Assembly: GCA_937925685.1 (NCBI GenBank)
Contig: CALAMI010000012.1
Coordinates: 62,001 to 126,000 of the forward strand
From: Candidatus Binatia bacterium
Lineage (GTDB): Bacteria; Desulfobacterota; Binatia; HRBIN30
Direction of reading: 5' to 3'
DNA: 64,000 nucleotides
Positions 1 to 10,900 of the stretch are shown here, one piece after another (the first letter of the stretch is position 1; each line of letters opens with the position of its first letter). A program made the translations under genes and the position numbers. The notes beneath the pieces are model-generated. The model had not been told where the DNA came from. It was given only the letters and a program-made list of their open reading frames with translations, and ran no database searches.

Positions 1-224
1 GACCGGAGAGGTGGCTGCTTCAACGGACGGTCCTCGTCCGAGCTAAGGAGAGTCTGCCTGGGAAGATCAGTGACCGCGCCAAGAGCGGTGGAGCTCCTAG
101 CATCTAAGCCGGCCACACACCGAGGCGCGTCCGCTCCCGCGGGCAACGACCAGGATAGGGCGTACCGCACCGAAGAGCGCGGCGACTTGCGCGCGACTCA
201 CGACGAGGCTATTGAGCCGCGGCC

Positions 225-635
225 ATGTCGACCGAGACGCGGCCCAAGGGCAACGGCGGAAGAAGGCTCCGTGCTTCCAAGGCCGCCGCGTCTATCCTCG
301 CCACTTTGCTTTTGGTTCAGGCTTTTCCGCTCTTGCGGCATTTCCACCTTCACATTCCGCCGCTCTGTGCAGAAGGGCAAAACCCAGATCAGGAGTCCAT
401 CGGGCCTTGTGGGCAGGACTCTCACAGAACCTCGCTTCATCACGACACCGTGGGTTGCGCGCTTTGTCGCGCGGTACGGGATCTCAGCCGCGGCGAGAAC
501 GTTTCCCCGGTTGCACTAAACATCCCCTTCCACGAGGGCTTCACTCATTGGCAAGGCCCGCAGGCTTTCCTTGCTTCCGCTTGCGCGACTTGTCCTCCGC
601 CACGCGCTCCTCCGCGACGAACCATTTCCCTGTAA
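225..635 (+). CDS. DUF2946-like small His/Cys-rich exported protein
   Basis: The 136-residue product has a basic N-terminus followed by a hydrophobic stretch at about residues 21-37, so it is probably exported or membrane-anchored. Beyond that it is rich in His and Cys: RHFHLH near 38-43, a HHDTVGCALC segment near 72-81, and a CATC pair near the C-terminus. The H-x-x-x-x-C-x-x-C arrangement resembles the small DUF2946 family, whose members often sit beside metal transport genes. It is the first gene of an apparent operon: a porin starts 82 bases downstream and a ZnuABC-type transporter follows. A metal-binding or metal-sensing accessory role is inference from composition and context. No strong ribosome-binding site is visible, so the start is uncertain. 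The GC-rich overlapping frames here add doubt. Confidence 0.5.
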   Translation: MSTETRPKGNGGRRLRASKAAASILATLLLVQAFPLLRHFHLHIPPLCAEGQNPDQESIGPCGQDSHRTSLHHDTVGCALCRAVRDLSRGENVSPVALNIPFHEGFTHWQGPQAFLASACATCPPPRAPPRRTISL

Positions 636-716
636 AGGCATTTGCCCCGGGGCCCGTTCGGGGCACGCTCCACAGAGCGTCCCAGGCACACCTGCACGTT
701 CGTCAGAGGAGGATCC

Positions 717-2276
717 ATGCAAGATGCTCGACTCACCTTTTGGTCGTGGTTGTTTTTAGAGGTAACTGGACTCGTCGCACTCGCATGCTGCATGACTTTT
801 GGCCCAAGTCATGCCAGCAGCGAGGAGACCACTCGGGGTACCGCGGAACACCTCCAGCGCGAGATCATAAAGTTGCGGCGAGCACGGGAGGAACAGGATA
901 AACGCCTCAACGAGGTTGAGCGTGAACTCCGTCGTTTGCAAGATACATTGTCCCCTTCGAGCACGAAGAGTCAGGAAGCACTTGATCGTGCTCTAGAAAC
1001 TTCGGCTCCGCCAACGGAAATTCAACCTGCACCGGCCGCTCCCCTTTGGAGCACCACCGTGGGGGGGACACCTTTGCGACTGCTCGACCTATCGCTCGAT
1101 GCCCTCGTGGCGGCTGGGTGGTCCACTGCCACGGACGAGGATTTAAAAGGGCGGCTACAAGCCGGGGGACACGATCCCGTACGCCGGGGATTTACCTTGC
1201 AACAAGCCGAACTTTCGTTGATAGGCGCCGTCGATCCTTATTTCATCGGCGAGGCTCATGTGCTGTTTTCCAGTCACGGAGCCGAACTAGAGGAGGCGTT
1301 CCTCACGACTTCGAGCCTGCCTTATGGCCTGCAGGTCGAGGCCGGGCTGATGCTGACCGAGTACGGGCTCCTCAATCCTTTGCATCCTCACGCTTGGGAC
1401 TGGGTCGACCAAGCAGTAGTACTGTCGCGGCTGCTGGGTTCTGAAGGGCTACGGTCTCCTGGTGTGCGCCTCGGCTGGCTCACGCCGCTCCCTTGGTTTT
1501 CCGAAGTCCACCTGGGAGCGCAAAACGCTAACGAGGGGGAGTTCACTCCTAGTTTCTTGACTGCGGAGCCCGTCGCCGGTCGCCCGGCAGTGCGCACCGC
1601 CACGCGATCCCTGACCGACTTACTTTACCTGGTACGGTGGGAAAACTTCTGGAACCTCACTTCCGAAACCGGCCTCGTGCTCGGCACCAACTTTTTGCAC
1701 GGTCCGAACTCGACCGGTGGGGACGGGCAAACCTGGATTTATGGCGCGGATTTCAAACTTAGGTGGCGCCCTCATAACAACTTTCGCGGCTGGCCCTTTT
1801 TCTTATGGCAGACCGAGGTACACAAACGCGACTATACGGCATCGTACTATTTGCCACCGTCACAAACACCAGAAGGTCCACACGATCAGGCTACATTGTT
1901 TCCTCGTCACTCGCCCTCGCACGAGCCCGACGGCTCCGGGGAGCCTCTTCCCTCCCTGCCCATCCCTGGCGAGATTTTGCGCGACGCCGGCTTTTACACC
2001 CAAGCACTCTATGGGTTTCGTTACGGCTGGGCTGGCGGTGTTCGCATTGAATTTGCCAGCGGCAAAGGTGCCAGTGTTGGGGGCCGGTCACAGGACCCCC
2101 TGCGCAGCGACCGCTGGCGTCTTTCTCCGCTTCTGGTTTGGCATCCGACCGAGTACTCGCGGTTACGTCTCCAGTACAACTACGATCGCGCTCAGTTCCT
2201 TGCCGCCCGCGATGCCCACACAGTGTGGTTGAGCGCGGAGATTCTGTACGGGCGCCATCCCGCTCACAAGTACTAA
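717..2276 (+). CDS. Outer-membrane porin-like protein with N-terminal coiled coil
   Basis: This 519-residue protein starts at an ATG placed six bases after a GAGGAGG ribosome-binding site; a longer in-frame start at 642 has no such support. It has a signal peptide (hydrophobic core about residues 8-30, cleavage near the HAS at 32-34), then a charged heptad-like region (about 42-75) predicted to form a coiled coil. The rest alternates aromatic and polar residues in short strands ending in a C-terminal Tyr, as in beta-barrel porins. Coiled coil plus barrel is the architecture of trimeric porins in several Gram-negative groups. It lies just upstream of the ABC-type metal-binding protein (14-base gap), so an outer-membrane route for the same metal is a reasonable inference. 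Exact family not identified. Confidence 0.7.
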   Translation: MQDARLTFWSWLFLEVTGLVALACCMTFGPSHASSEETTRGTAEHLQREIIKLRRAREEQDKRLNEVERELRRLQDTLSPSSTKSQEALDRALETSAPPTEIQPAPAAPLWSTTVGGTPLRLLDLSLDALVAAGWSTATDEDLKGRLQAGGHDPVRRGFTLQQAELSLIGAVDPYFIGEAHVLFSSHGAELEEAFLTTSSLPYGLQVEAGLMLTEYGLLNPLHPHAWDWVDQAVVLSRLLGSEGLRSPGVRLGWLTPLPWFSEVHLGAQNANEGEFTPSFLTAEPVAGRPAVRTATRSLTDLLYLVRWENFWNLTSETGLVLGTNFLHGPNSTGGDGQTWIYGADFKLRWRPHNNFRGWPFFLWQTEVHKRDYTASYYLPPSQTPEGPHDQATLFPRHSPSHEPDGSGEPLPSLPIPGEILRDAGFYTQALYGFRYGWAGGVRIEFASGKGASVGGRSQDPLRSDRWRLSPLLVWHPTEYSRLRLQYNYDRAQFLAARDAHTVWLSAEILYGRHPAHKY

Positions 2277-2290
2277 ACGCGGAGGACGTT

Positions 2291-3424
2291 ATGGACACAG
2301 TACAAATTATCGAAAGTGAAAACTTTAAGGCTCGGAGAAGCAATTGGGATTCACTTCTAGAGGTCACACGGTCATACTTTTGCCGTGGCATCGAACTCAT
2401 TTTCTGCTGGTGTGCCATTGCGCTCCCTTGCGTAGCCGAGGAGCCACTCAGGGTAGTTGCCACACTTACAGACTTTGCCAGTATCGCCCGCCACGTTGGT
2501 GGCGAGGCCGTGGAGGTTTCCTCGCTAACGAAAGGGACCGAAGATCCGCATTTTGTCGAGGCCAAACCAAGTTTCGTAAAATTGCTGGCAGAGGCAGACG
2601 TCTTGCTCGTCGCTGGGATGGACCTTGAGGTCGGATACCTTCCGCTTCTCCTACGCAATGCCCGTAACGGCAAGATCCTGCCTGGGCAACCTGGGTACGT
2701 GGACTGCTCGATTGGCATGGAAAAACTCGAAGTGCCCAGCATACCCGTTGACCGTTCTATGGGCGACGTGCATCCCTATGGAAACCCGCACTATTGGTTG
2801 GACCCAATCAACGGCGTCTACATCGCAGAGCACGTCGCAAAGGTGTTCGCGGCGTTGCGGCCTACGCAGGAAAGCTGGTTCCACGAACGGGCCCGTGCGT
2901 TTCGCCAAGCGGTTTACACTCAACTCGCAGGCGAGGAGCTCGCCAGTCGCTACGAGGTAGGTAAGCTTGCTTTGCTACAAAATCGCGGGCAACTGCTTTC
3001 TTTCCTCGAGTCACAAGGTGATCTGCAGCAACTCGGGGGCTGGTGGGGGATGTTGCTCCCCCACGCGCCCATCAAAGTTGTAGACGACCATAACCTTTGG
3101 GCGTACTTTGCCCGGCGATTTGGCGTTCAGGTGATAGGGCACATGGAACCGAAGCCGGGGATCCCTCCGACAACGGCCCACTTGCAGGTGCTGGTGGCGA
3201 CGATGCGAACGCAAGGGGTGTTTCTCATTCTCTCCTCGCCCTACTACGATCCTCGCCATGCGCGATTCCTCAGCGAAGCGACGCAGGCCACCACCGTACC
3301 GCTTGCTCACTCCACCGGGAGTCGCCCCGGAACCGACGACTACATCGCCATGATTGCTTACAACGTCAACACGTTGAAGACCGCAGTAGAACGGTCGCGC
3401 TCGTCATCTGCTGGAGAGACCTAA
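2291..3424 (+). CDS. Metal ABC transporter, periplasmic substrate-binding protein (ZnuA/cluster A-I type)
   Basis: This 377-residue protein belongs to the cluster A-I metal-binding proteins that deliver Zn, Mn or Fe to an ABC importer. Candidate ligands are His in DPHFVEAKPS, His in GNPHYWLDP, Glu in GHMEPKPGIPP and Asp in STGSRPGTDDY, giving an H-H-E-D set. The usual His-rich loop of zinc-specific ZnuA is absent, so the metal cannot be assigned from sequence. The start at 2291 has a GGAGG site eight bases upstream; it gives an unusually long hydrophilic stretch (about 30 residues) before the hydrophobic signal segment that ends around residue 49. The ATPase gene follows after three bases and the permease overlaps that, so the transporter is one operon. 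Confidence 0.88.
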   Translation: MDTVQIIESENFKARRSNWDSLLEVTRSYFCRGIELIFCWCAIALPCVAEEPLRVVATLTDFASIARHVGGEAVEVSSLTKGTEDPHFVEAKPSFVKLLAEADVLLVAGMDLEVGYLPLLLRNARNGKILPGQPGYVDCSIGMEKLEVPSIPVDRSMGDVHPYGNPHYWLDPINGVYIAEHVAKVFAALRPTQESWFHERARAFRQAVYTQLAGEELASRYEVGKLALLQNRGQLLSFLESQGDLQQLGGWWGMLLPHAPIKVVDDHNLWAYFARRFGVQVIGHMEPKPGIPPTTAHLQVLVATMRTQGVFLILSSPYYDPRHARFLSEATQATTVPLAHSTGSRPGTDDYIAMIAYNVNTLKTAVERSRSSSAGET

Positions 3425-3427
3425 ACG

Positions 3428-4186
3428 ATGGAAACCGCTCCCTCTAGCCCTCAGCCGCTTTTGACCGCGGTTGCTGCCTGCGTTGGCTACCAAGGCGAAC
3501 CTGTGCTTCGAGGAGTCAACCTTTGCATCCGCCGAGGAGAATTTTGGTTTTTCCTGGGCGGAAATGGCACCGGTAAAACCACCCTGGTTCATGCCCTCCT
3601 GGGTGTGTTACCCGTCCTTGCCGGCCGAATTGACTCTCACCCTAACGGTTCGCTTGTTCAACGGGCTGGGTTCGTTCCACAGAGATGTGACTTAAATCCG
3701 AGCTTGCCAACAACTGTGCACGAGTTTGTTACCCTTGGGCTGGTGGGTCTTCGGGTCGGCCGTGCAGAGCGCCAGCGGCGTCTCACATGGGCGTTAGAGA
3801 CGGTGGGGCTCCGGGGCTTAGAGCAACGGAGCTACTGGACCCTCTCTGGAGGTCAGCGGCAGCGGTGTCTCATTGCCCGTGCGCTGATCCGTCAGCCACA
3901 TCTTCTGATCCTCGACGAGCCGACCACTGGACTCGATCCACCGGCCGAACACGCTTTGTTCGAGACCTTACGCCGCCTCAATCAAAGCGAAGGTCGCACG
4001 ATCATTGTTGTAACCCACGACCTGTCGCTCGTGCTGCGCTACGGCACACACGTCGCTTTTTTTTTCGGGGGAACTGTCGAAGCCGGACCAGTCGAATCCA
4101 TCTTAACCCCGGAGCGGCTGCAACGAGCCTTCGGCCTAGGCGCAACGGCTGGTTACGGGCGCGCTAGCTTAGGGAGGCACCAGTGA
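3428..4186 (+). CDS. Metal ABC transporter ATP-binding protein (ZnuC-like)
   Basis: The 252-residue ATPase powers the importer encoded with its neighbours. It shows all expected motifs in order: Walker A GGNGTGKTTL (about residues 40-49), the ABC signature LSGGQRQRCL (about 140-149), Walker B LLILDEPTTGLD (about 161-172) and the switch His in VVTHD (about 194-198). Size is normal for the family. The ATG lies three bases after the stop of the binding-protein gene, and its own stop overlaps the GTG start of the permease gene by three bases, so translation of the three genes is probably coupled. Confidence 0.92.
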   Translation: METAPSSPQPLLTAVAACVGYQGEPVLRGVNLCIRRGEFWFFLGGNGTGKTTLVHALLGVLPVLAGRIDSHPNGSLVQRAGFVPQRCDLNPSLPTTVHEFVTLGLVGLRVGRAERQRRLTWALETVGLRGLEQRSYWTLSGGQRQRCLIARALIRQPHLLILDEPTTGLDPPAEHALFETLRRLNQSEGRTIIVVTHDLSLVLRYGTHVAFFFGGTVEAGPVESILTPERLQRAFGLGATAGYGRASLGRHQ

Positions 4187-5031
4187 TTTCGTCGTTTTTA
4201 AGCTCTTGGGGCCTCTTTCACAACACGTACATTACCGGCTGGTGCCTCGCAGCCCTGCTGTCTTTGGTGGGGGTGGTGGTGGTTGCCAAAGACCAAATCT
4301 TCCTTGGTCTAGCTGTCTCTCAAGCGTCGCTCCTGGGCGTTGCTACCGGGATGTGGCTCACCACTGCCCTAGCGTTCGGCCCCACGCTAGCCTCGGACGG
4401 CGAACTGTGGCTCTCTTTGTGCAGTATTTCGTTCGGCATGTTCGCCGCTTTCATTAGCTCGCGTTCCCGCGTCTTCGGCGGCGAGAGTGCAGAAGCGATG
4501 ACTGGCTGGGTGTATGCCACGGCAGCTAGCGCAGCCGTGCTCTTGCTTTCTCGTAGCCCTCATGGCCTGGAGGAAGTTCACCGGCTGCTCTCGAGTACCA
4601 TTATCGGAGCTAGCGCCAGCGACGTTGTGATTTTCGGCCTCTTACTTCTTGCCACCCTGGTGGCGGCAGCCCGTTGGCGGGAAGCGATCACCTTGCTCGT
4701 CATGGACCCCGAGATGGCTGGTGCTGTCGGCCTCCCTGTGCGCCGCTGTAATGCGGTGCTTTCCCTTTGGGCCGCTTTGGCCATTGGCCTCTCCATCCGA
4801 GTGTCGGGACTATTGTTTACATTCGGTTCCCTGATCTTGCCTGCGCTAATCGCAAAAAACGTCGTCCACGAGGTGCGATCCATATTTTGGGCTGCACCGC
4901 TCATCGCAGTTGCCACAACCCTTTGCGCCTTCGTGCTGGCTCATCACTACGACCTGCCTCCGGGTCAGATGGCCGTTGCGTTACAAGGAATCGTCCTGGC
5001 TTTCATTTGGATCGTTCGGCAGCGCTTTTAG
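4183..5031 (+). CDS. Metal ABC transporter permease (ZnuB/ABC-3 type)
   Basis: This 282-residue integral membrane protein has about eight hydrophobic segments and the layout of ABC-3 family permeases that form the membrane channel for Zn/Mn/Fe import. The GTG start at 4183 overlaps the TGA of the ATPase gene and follows an AGGGAGG site at 4171-4177, so the start is well supported. It is the last gene of the operon; about 120 bases downstream is a hairpin that serves the opposite-strand groEL, and no separate terminator for this gene is seen. The conserved DPE sequence near residues 175-177 lies in the predicted cytoplasmic coupling loop (DPEMAGAVGLP), typical for this family. Confidence 0.9.
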   Translation: MISSFLSSWGLFHNTYITGWCLAALLSLVGVVVVAKDQIFLGLAVSQASLLGVATGMWLTTALAFGPTLASDGELWLSLCSISFGMFAAFISSRSRVFGGESAEAMTGWVYATAASAAVLLLSRSPHGLEEVHRLLSSTIIGASASDVVIFGLLLLATLVAAARWREAITLLVMDPEMAGAVGLPVRRCNAVLSLWAALAIGLSIRVSGLLFTFGSLILPALIAKNVVHEVRSIFWAAPLIAVATTLCAFVLAHHYDLPPGQMAVALQGIVLAFIWIVRQRF

Positions 5032-5150
5032 CGGCAATGACAGCCACGCGGAGCGTTGAACTGGCTTGCTCTTGCCGCGCAAGCCGGAGTGCTCGCCGGT
5101 GGGCACTAGCCCTGACGAGCCGTGATCTTCAAGCCGGATCTTCTCGCCTC

Positions 5151-5182
5151 GAAATAAAAGGGGCGGGCTGCAAGCCCGCCCC
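5151..5182 (-). terminator. Intrinsic terminator of groES-groEL
   Basis: A perfect 10-bp GC-rich stem (5160-5169 pairing with 5173-5182) closes a three-base loop. Read on the minus strand the hairpin is followed directly by CTTTTATTT, a U-rich tail, about 30 bases after the groEL stop. On the plus strand no T-run follows, so it should act only on groEL transcripts. Confidence 0.85.
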
Positions 5183-5213
5183 ACCCACGCGCGACTTTAA
5201 AAGCCGCCTACAT

Positions 5214-6857
<1,644 letters not shown>

Positions 6858-6861
6858 TTAA

Positions 6862-7155
6862 CTAACCCTCGATGACACCGAGGACATCGTCCTCACGCAA
6901 GATGAGATGCTCTTCGCCGTCAAGCTTAATTTCCGTCCCAGCGTACTTGCCAAAGAGAATGCGGTCCCCGGGTTTTACGCTGACAGGGATGGTCTTCCCG
7001 TCTTCGGTACGACCAGGGCCCACGGCTACCACCTTACCTTCCTGTGGTTTCTCTTTGGCCGTATCTGGAATGATAATGCCACCTTTCGTCTTTTCTTCTT
7101 CGGTGATTCGCTTCACCAGGATCCTGTCGTGCAACGGACGAATTTTTACCGCCAT
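6862..7155 (-). CDS. groES: Co-chaperonin GroES (Hsp10)
   Basis: The 97-residue protein is a standard GroES that caps the GroEL ring. It has the N-terminal [11 protein letters not shown], a mobile loop with [10 protein letters not shown] (about residues 25-34) and the C-terminal [27 protein letters not shown] site precedes the ATG. No CIRCE inverted repeat or convincing sigma-32 promoter was found in the 178 bases upstream, so heat-shock control is not evident from the DNA. A GC-rich hairpin separates it from hsp20. Confidence 0.98.
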   Translation of the reverse strand: MAVKIRPLHDRILVKRITEEEKTKGGIIIPDTAKEKPQEGKVVAVGPGRTEDGKTIPVSVKPGDRILFGKYAGTEIKLDGEEHLILREDDVLGVIEG

Positions 7156-7277
7156 TCTCTCCTCCTTTTTTCTATTATCTTAGGGCGATTCCAAGCTACT
7201 AGAATGAACCGTCTGTCGTCGCTGTTTGGCGTGAACCAGCCACAACCCTCTGCCCTCACGGGCACCAGCCATGCGCC

Positions 7278-7304
7278 GGCGCGCTCGGCGGCGCCGAGCG
7301 CGCC
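7278..7304. repeat. Perfect 12-bp GC-rich hairpin between hsp20 and groES
   Basis: Bases 7278-7289 (GGCGCGCTCGGC) are the exact reverse complement of 7293-7304, with a three-base loop. No T-run follows on either strand, so it is not a standard intrinsic terminator. It could cause pausing, protect the hsp20 transcript's 3' end, or separate expression of hsp20 and groES. Confidence 0.7.
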
Positions 7305-7333
7305 TCCCCATGCCGAACGACCATGCATCCAGA

Positions 7334-7786
7334 TCAATGAATCGTAATAGGTACCCGCTTGCTCGCAAGCTCGCGTGGTGCCTTCATCGTGATTTCGAGA
7401 ACCCCGTTGTGGTAGCTCGCCCGAACCGAGTCCGTATCGACGCCCGAGGGCAAGAGCAGACTGCGCTCGAATCGACCGTAACGGACTTCTCGGTACAACC
7501 GGGTCGAACCGTTGCCCTCACGGGCCTCCTTGCGCTCGCCGCGAATCGTAAGGCGGTCGCCTTCCACGCTCACCTCCACGTCCTGGGGATCGACCCCTGG
7601 AAGGTCAGCGCGGATGACATACTCATCCCCGCGCACAAAAGACTCCACAGCCGGCACGAGCGGGCGCTCAAACGGCCTTACCCACCAACGATCCTCTTCC
7701 CCAAAGAAGCGGGTAAACAACTCGTCGATTTCGTTGTGAAGGGCGGTCAGTTCGGCAAAGGGTCGCCAAGGAGCCAAGGCCGTCAT
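7334..7786 (-). CDS. Small heat-shock protein Hsp20
   Basis: This 150-residue protein is a small ATP-independent holdase of the alpha-crystallin family. The alpha-crystallin domain covers about residues 45-140 and includes VRADLPGVDPQDVEVSVEG-like features, the REVRYGRFERSLLLP strand and the A-x-x-x-n-G-V-L motif as ASYHNGVLEI. The C-terminal IxI/V anchoring motif is present as VPITIH. An AGGAGG site lies a few bases upstream of the ATG. It is transcribed towards groES-groEL and lies 178 bases upstream of them, so the three form a proteostasis group. Confidence 0.95.
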   Translation of the reverse strand: MTALAPWRPFAELTALHNEIDELFTRFFGEEDRWWVRPFERPLVPAVESFVRGDEYVIRADLPGVDPQDVEVSVEGDRLTIRGERKEAREGNGSTRLYREVRYGRFERSLLLPSGVDTDSVRASYHNGVLEITMKAPRELASKRVPITIH

Positions 7787-7944
7787 CGTCGCTTCACCTC
7801 CTTTCCAAAAAGGATTAGCCGCAACGCGGCGAGCGCCGAGATAATCACGCTCGAAGAACTTTCAAGGGGTCGTACTGCAAGTTTTTTGCCTGATTCGCCT
7901 TTAGGTTCCCTGAACCCTGGAAAACCCTAGGTCGGTGGGGGGAT

Positions 7945-10900
7945 TCACAGCCTGCCGTTGATCGCTGGGGCTGCAAGCTTGAGCACCGTTACCGGCAAAG
8001 CCGATGTAAACTCGTACTGCGCCGCCTCAGGGCCCGGAACCGATGCCGTGACCACGCCGAAGAAGCGATCGTCGATGAAAAAGAAAAAAGTAGCCGTGCG
8101 GCTCACTGCTTTAGCAGAAATTATCCCCCCGCCTCGGCGGAACGTTTTAAACCGATTGTCCCCGGAGCCTGTTTTTCCTCCAACCACAGCGGGGGTGCCG
8201 TCGGGGCGGACGAATACTCCCCGCAGACGACGCGCTGTTCCTTGTTCCACGACCTCCGCCAACACCTCACGCAAGGTCTTGGCCACGGCCGGACTCATCA
8301 CCTGCTCACCCAATCCCGGGGAAGGAACCAAGATGGTCTCATAGGGTGTAGCGGAAGCGAAGTGCAAACGCTCCACCCGCAGCAATGGCCGACGAATTCC
8401 GTTGTTAACCAGGATGCCGACAAAGTCTGCCAGGGCCATAGGCCGATCAGAGGAACTACCGATGGCGGTGGCTAGACTCGGAACAAGACGCTGGAAAGGA
8501 AAGCCCAAGCGCTGCCAGTACGGTGTCATGCGTGCGAATGCATCCTGCTCGAAGCGAATGCGGAGCCTGAGGTCTTGAGCGCGTCGGCTCTTGGGGCGGA
8601 GCAACCAACGGGAGACGATCTGGCGCACGTTGCTACTGCGCTCGACAATCGTGGCCCAGGAAACGCGCGGCTCTCGGAACAACTCGCCTGCCATCCAGAC
8701 ATCGATCGGGTGACGTCCTAGGAGGTAGCCAAAATCGGCGAGATCCAGGGAGGGATTTCCATATGCTCGATACAGCCGAGAGACCGCAGTCACGTCGGCG
8801 TGAATCCCACGGGCGCTCAGCCACTCGCGCAAGCCTGCCTCAGTCGAGCCAATTTTCCAGGCGAAGAACAGAATTGCAAGGTGGCGAGGGCTCGAGGCAT
8901 GGGAAGCGAGCAGCCGCTCCACAGCGTCGCCCTTGCCGTGCCGCTGGAAGCGCTGGAAAGACCGTCGCAGGTGCTGTAATGCCTCGGTGTCCGCGATCTC
9001 TTCCAGCAGCTTCTTCCGCACAGGATGCTCGGGGTCAGACAGAACGGCGCGTGTGTCGTACGGCAGACGAGCTTGATGGTATCGAACGAGGTCACGCATC
9101 AGACGGATAAAAACCAGGTTCGTCGACCGGCGTAGGGCTTCGCGAACGGTAAATATGCGGCCGTTATCGTCGCGGTCGAAATTACTAAACGTATGGACTC
9201 CGCCCCCCGTGAAAAACACCTCTCCAGGACTAGCGGAATACCTTCTCTGTAGCGCCCGGTCGAGCAAGCTCTCTAGAGACAGATTTGCCTCGGCGGCCAG
9301 CTCGCGTGCTGCCCATTGGGTAAGGGGGTCAGGAGCATTTCTCGCCAACTCTTCCAACGCGCGCGTGTCCCGACCACGAAGTTCCGAATACAGCTCCTCG
9401 ATGACTTCGAGGTAGTGCGCCAACGTCCGTGCTTTTGCCGTACTACCGAGCTCGAGTTTCACCCCCTCGTTGATATCGAAGGGCTGATCCAAGTTATCCG
9501 CGTGCACCCGCGCTACGTTTCCCTGGGGGGTCCGTTCGAATAGCAACAAGCTGTACACGACCCTACTGGGATCCCCGGAACGCAACAACCGTTCCGCCTT
9601 CAAGCCGTGGCTGCTCACAAAGTCCGGCGATTTCAAGTCTAGGAGAAGCTGCGTAACCTGCTGCTGCAGCCCCGTGTCCACCGTGCTGTCGACAGTCAAA
9701 TGAAGCTGGTGCAGGTCGTAGACGTTATCTACACCGAGGAGCCGCATCAAGTAAGTTCGTAACGCGTTGACACCTTTCCGTTCAATGAAAGGCGGGAACT
9801 CCGACGGTTGCACCGGGGGGAGGAACTCCACCTCGGTAGCCCGCACACTGGCAGCAAAGTCGGCATCGATCTTTCCCTCCTGCACCAGCAGCTCGAGGTA
9901 CTTCGCTGCGCGGCGCTCGAGCCCCTGGCGGTTACCCAGGAGGTAATCCGAGGGGGCGCGAACAGCCGCTAGCAGCAAGAGAACCTGCTTGAATGCCCTG
10001 GCTCTCTCAGGCGAGTTGTACGGTTGGGCGAGATACTGAACGACTTGCTCCAAGTCTACTCCGAACCAAGCTTGTAATCCCTTGCCTAGACCGTTCACCT
10101 CGCCCACTCCAGGAACGGCAGCCAACGGTAGGGTATTCAAGTAGTCAACGACGATTTGCCGGCGAGCTGTGGTGGTGTCCGCACCGAAGCGGTAGGCTTT
10201 TAACGACGCTCCGAGAATTTGCCGCAATTTTTCGCTGGCTCCGCCGGTCCGTCCCGCTGGCGAGTGGCGGAACTTTTCCAACTGCACTGCCAAGGTGCTA
10301 CCCCCTTCCAGTGCTAGCTCTAGTCCCAGATGGCGGCCTAAGTACGATAGCGCCGCCCAAGCCAAGCGGTCCCATTCGATCGCTGGGTTGCTCCGGGAGT
10401 CGAAGGGCTGTAAGAGCTCGCGGTTTTCGATGAAGAGCAGCGCCTCAACGATGTCCTCAGGAATCTCCTCGAAGCTGCGGAACAACCCGCGGCGACTGGC
10501 GGCGTCGAGCAAGACGGTACCATCCGTGGCGCGTAAGACCAGCCCAACCGTCGCTGTCTCGTCGTAGGGAGGGGGGATTCGCTTGCGAATCATCCAGGCA
10601 AGCTCGGGAGATTGTCTTGCCTGCTGCTGAATCCGGTAGCCGGCTTCATAGGCGCGGGCAATGAACTCCGGCAAGCGCACATAGCCGCGGCGGAAGTCGA
10701 ACGGACCATCCTTGGGAAACTCTACCGACTCGCTCGCTTCTGGAGCTAGTTGGAATCCCGCACTGGCAGCGTACCGGCTGAAAAGCTGGGCTTGTAGGGC
10801 AGATGTTTCCATCTCATAGACGATTGCAGCTCCGACCAAAGCCCCACATACAATCTCGAACAGACACGCCGCGATAAAGCTGACAAAGGCAAATCGCTCC

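Noticed and set aside
1-224. Possible cobalamin or metal riboswitch at the left edge
   Set aside because: Some stem-forming sequence is present, but the B12-box and other riboswitch core motifs do not match; the stretch may also be cut by the window edge.
212-901. A 229-codon frame overlapping the first two genes
   Set aside because: It overlaps both supported genes out of frame and has no protein-like pattern or start signal.
7156-7333. Possible CIRCE or sigma-32 heat-shock control before groES
   Set aside because: No TTAGCACTC-N9-GAGTGCTAA repeat; a GATAAT near the ribosome-binding site is too close to the start to be a -10 box.
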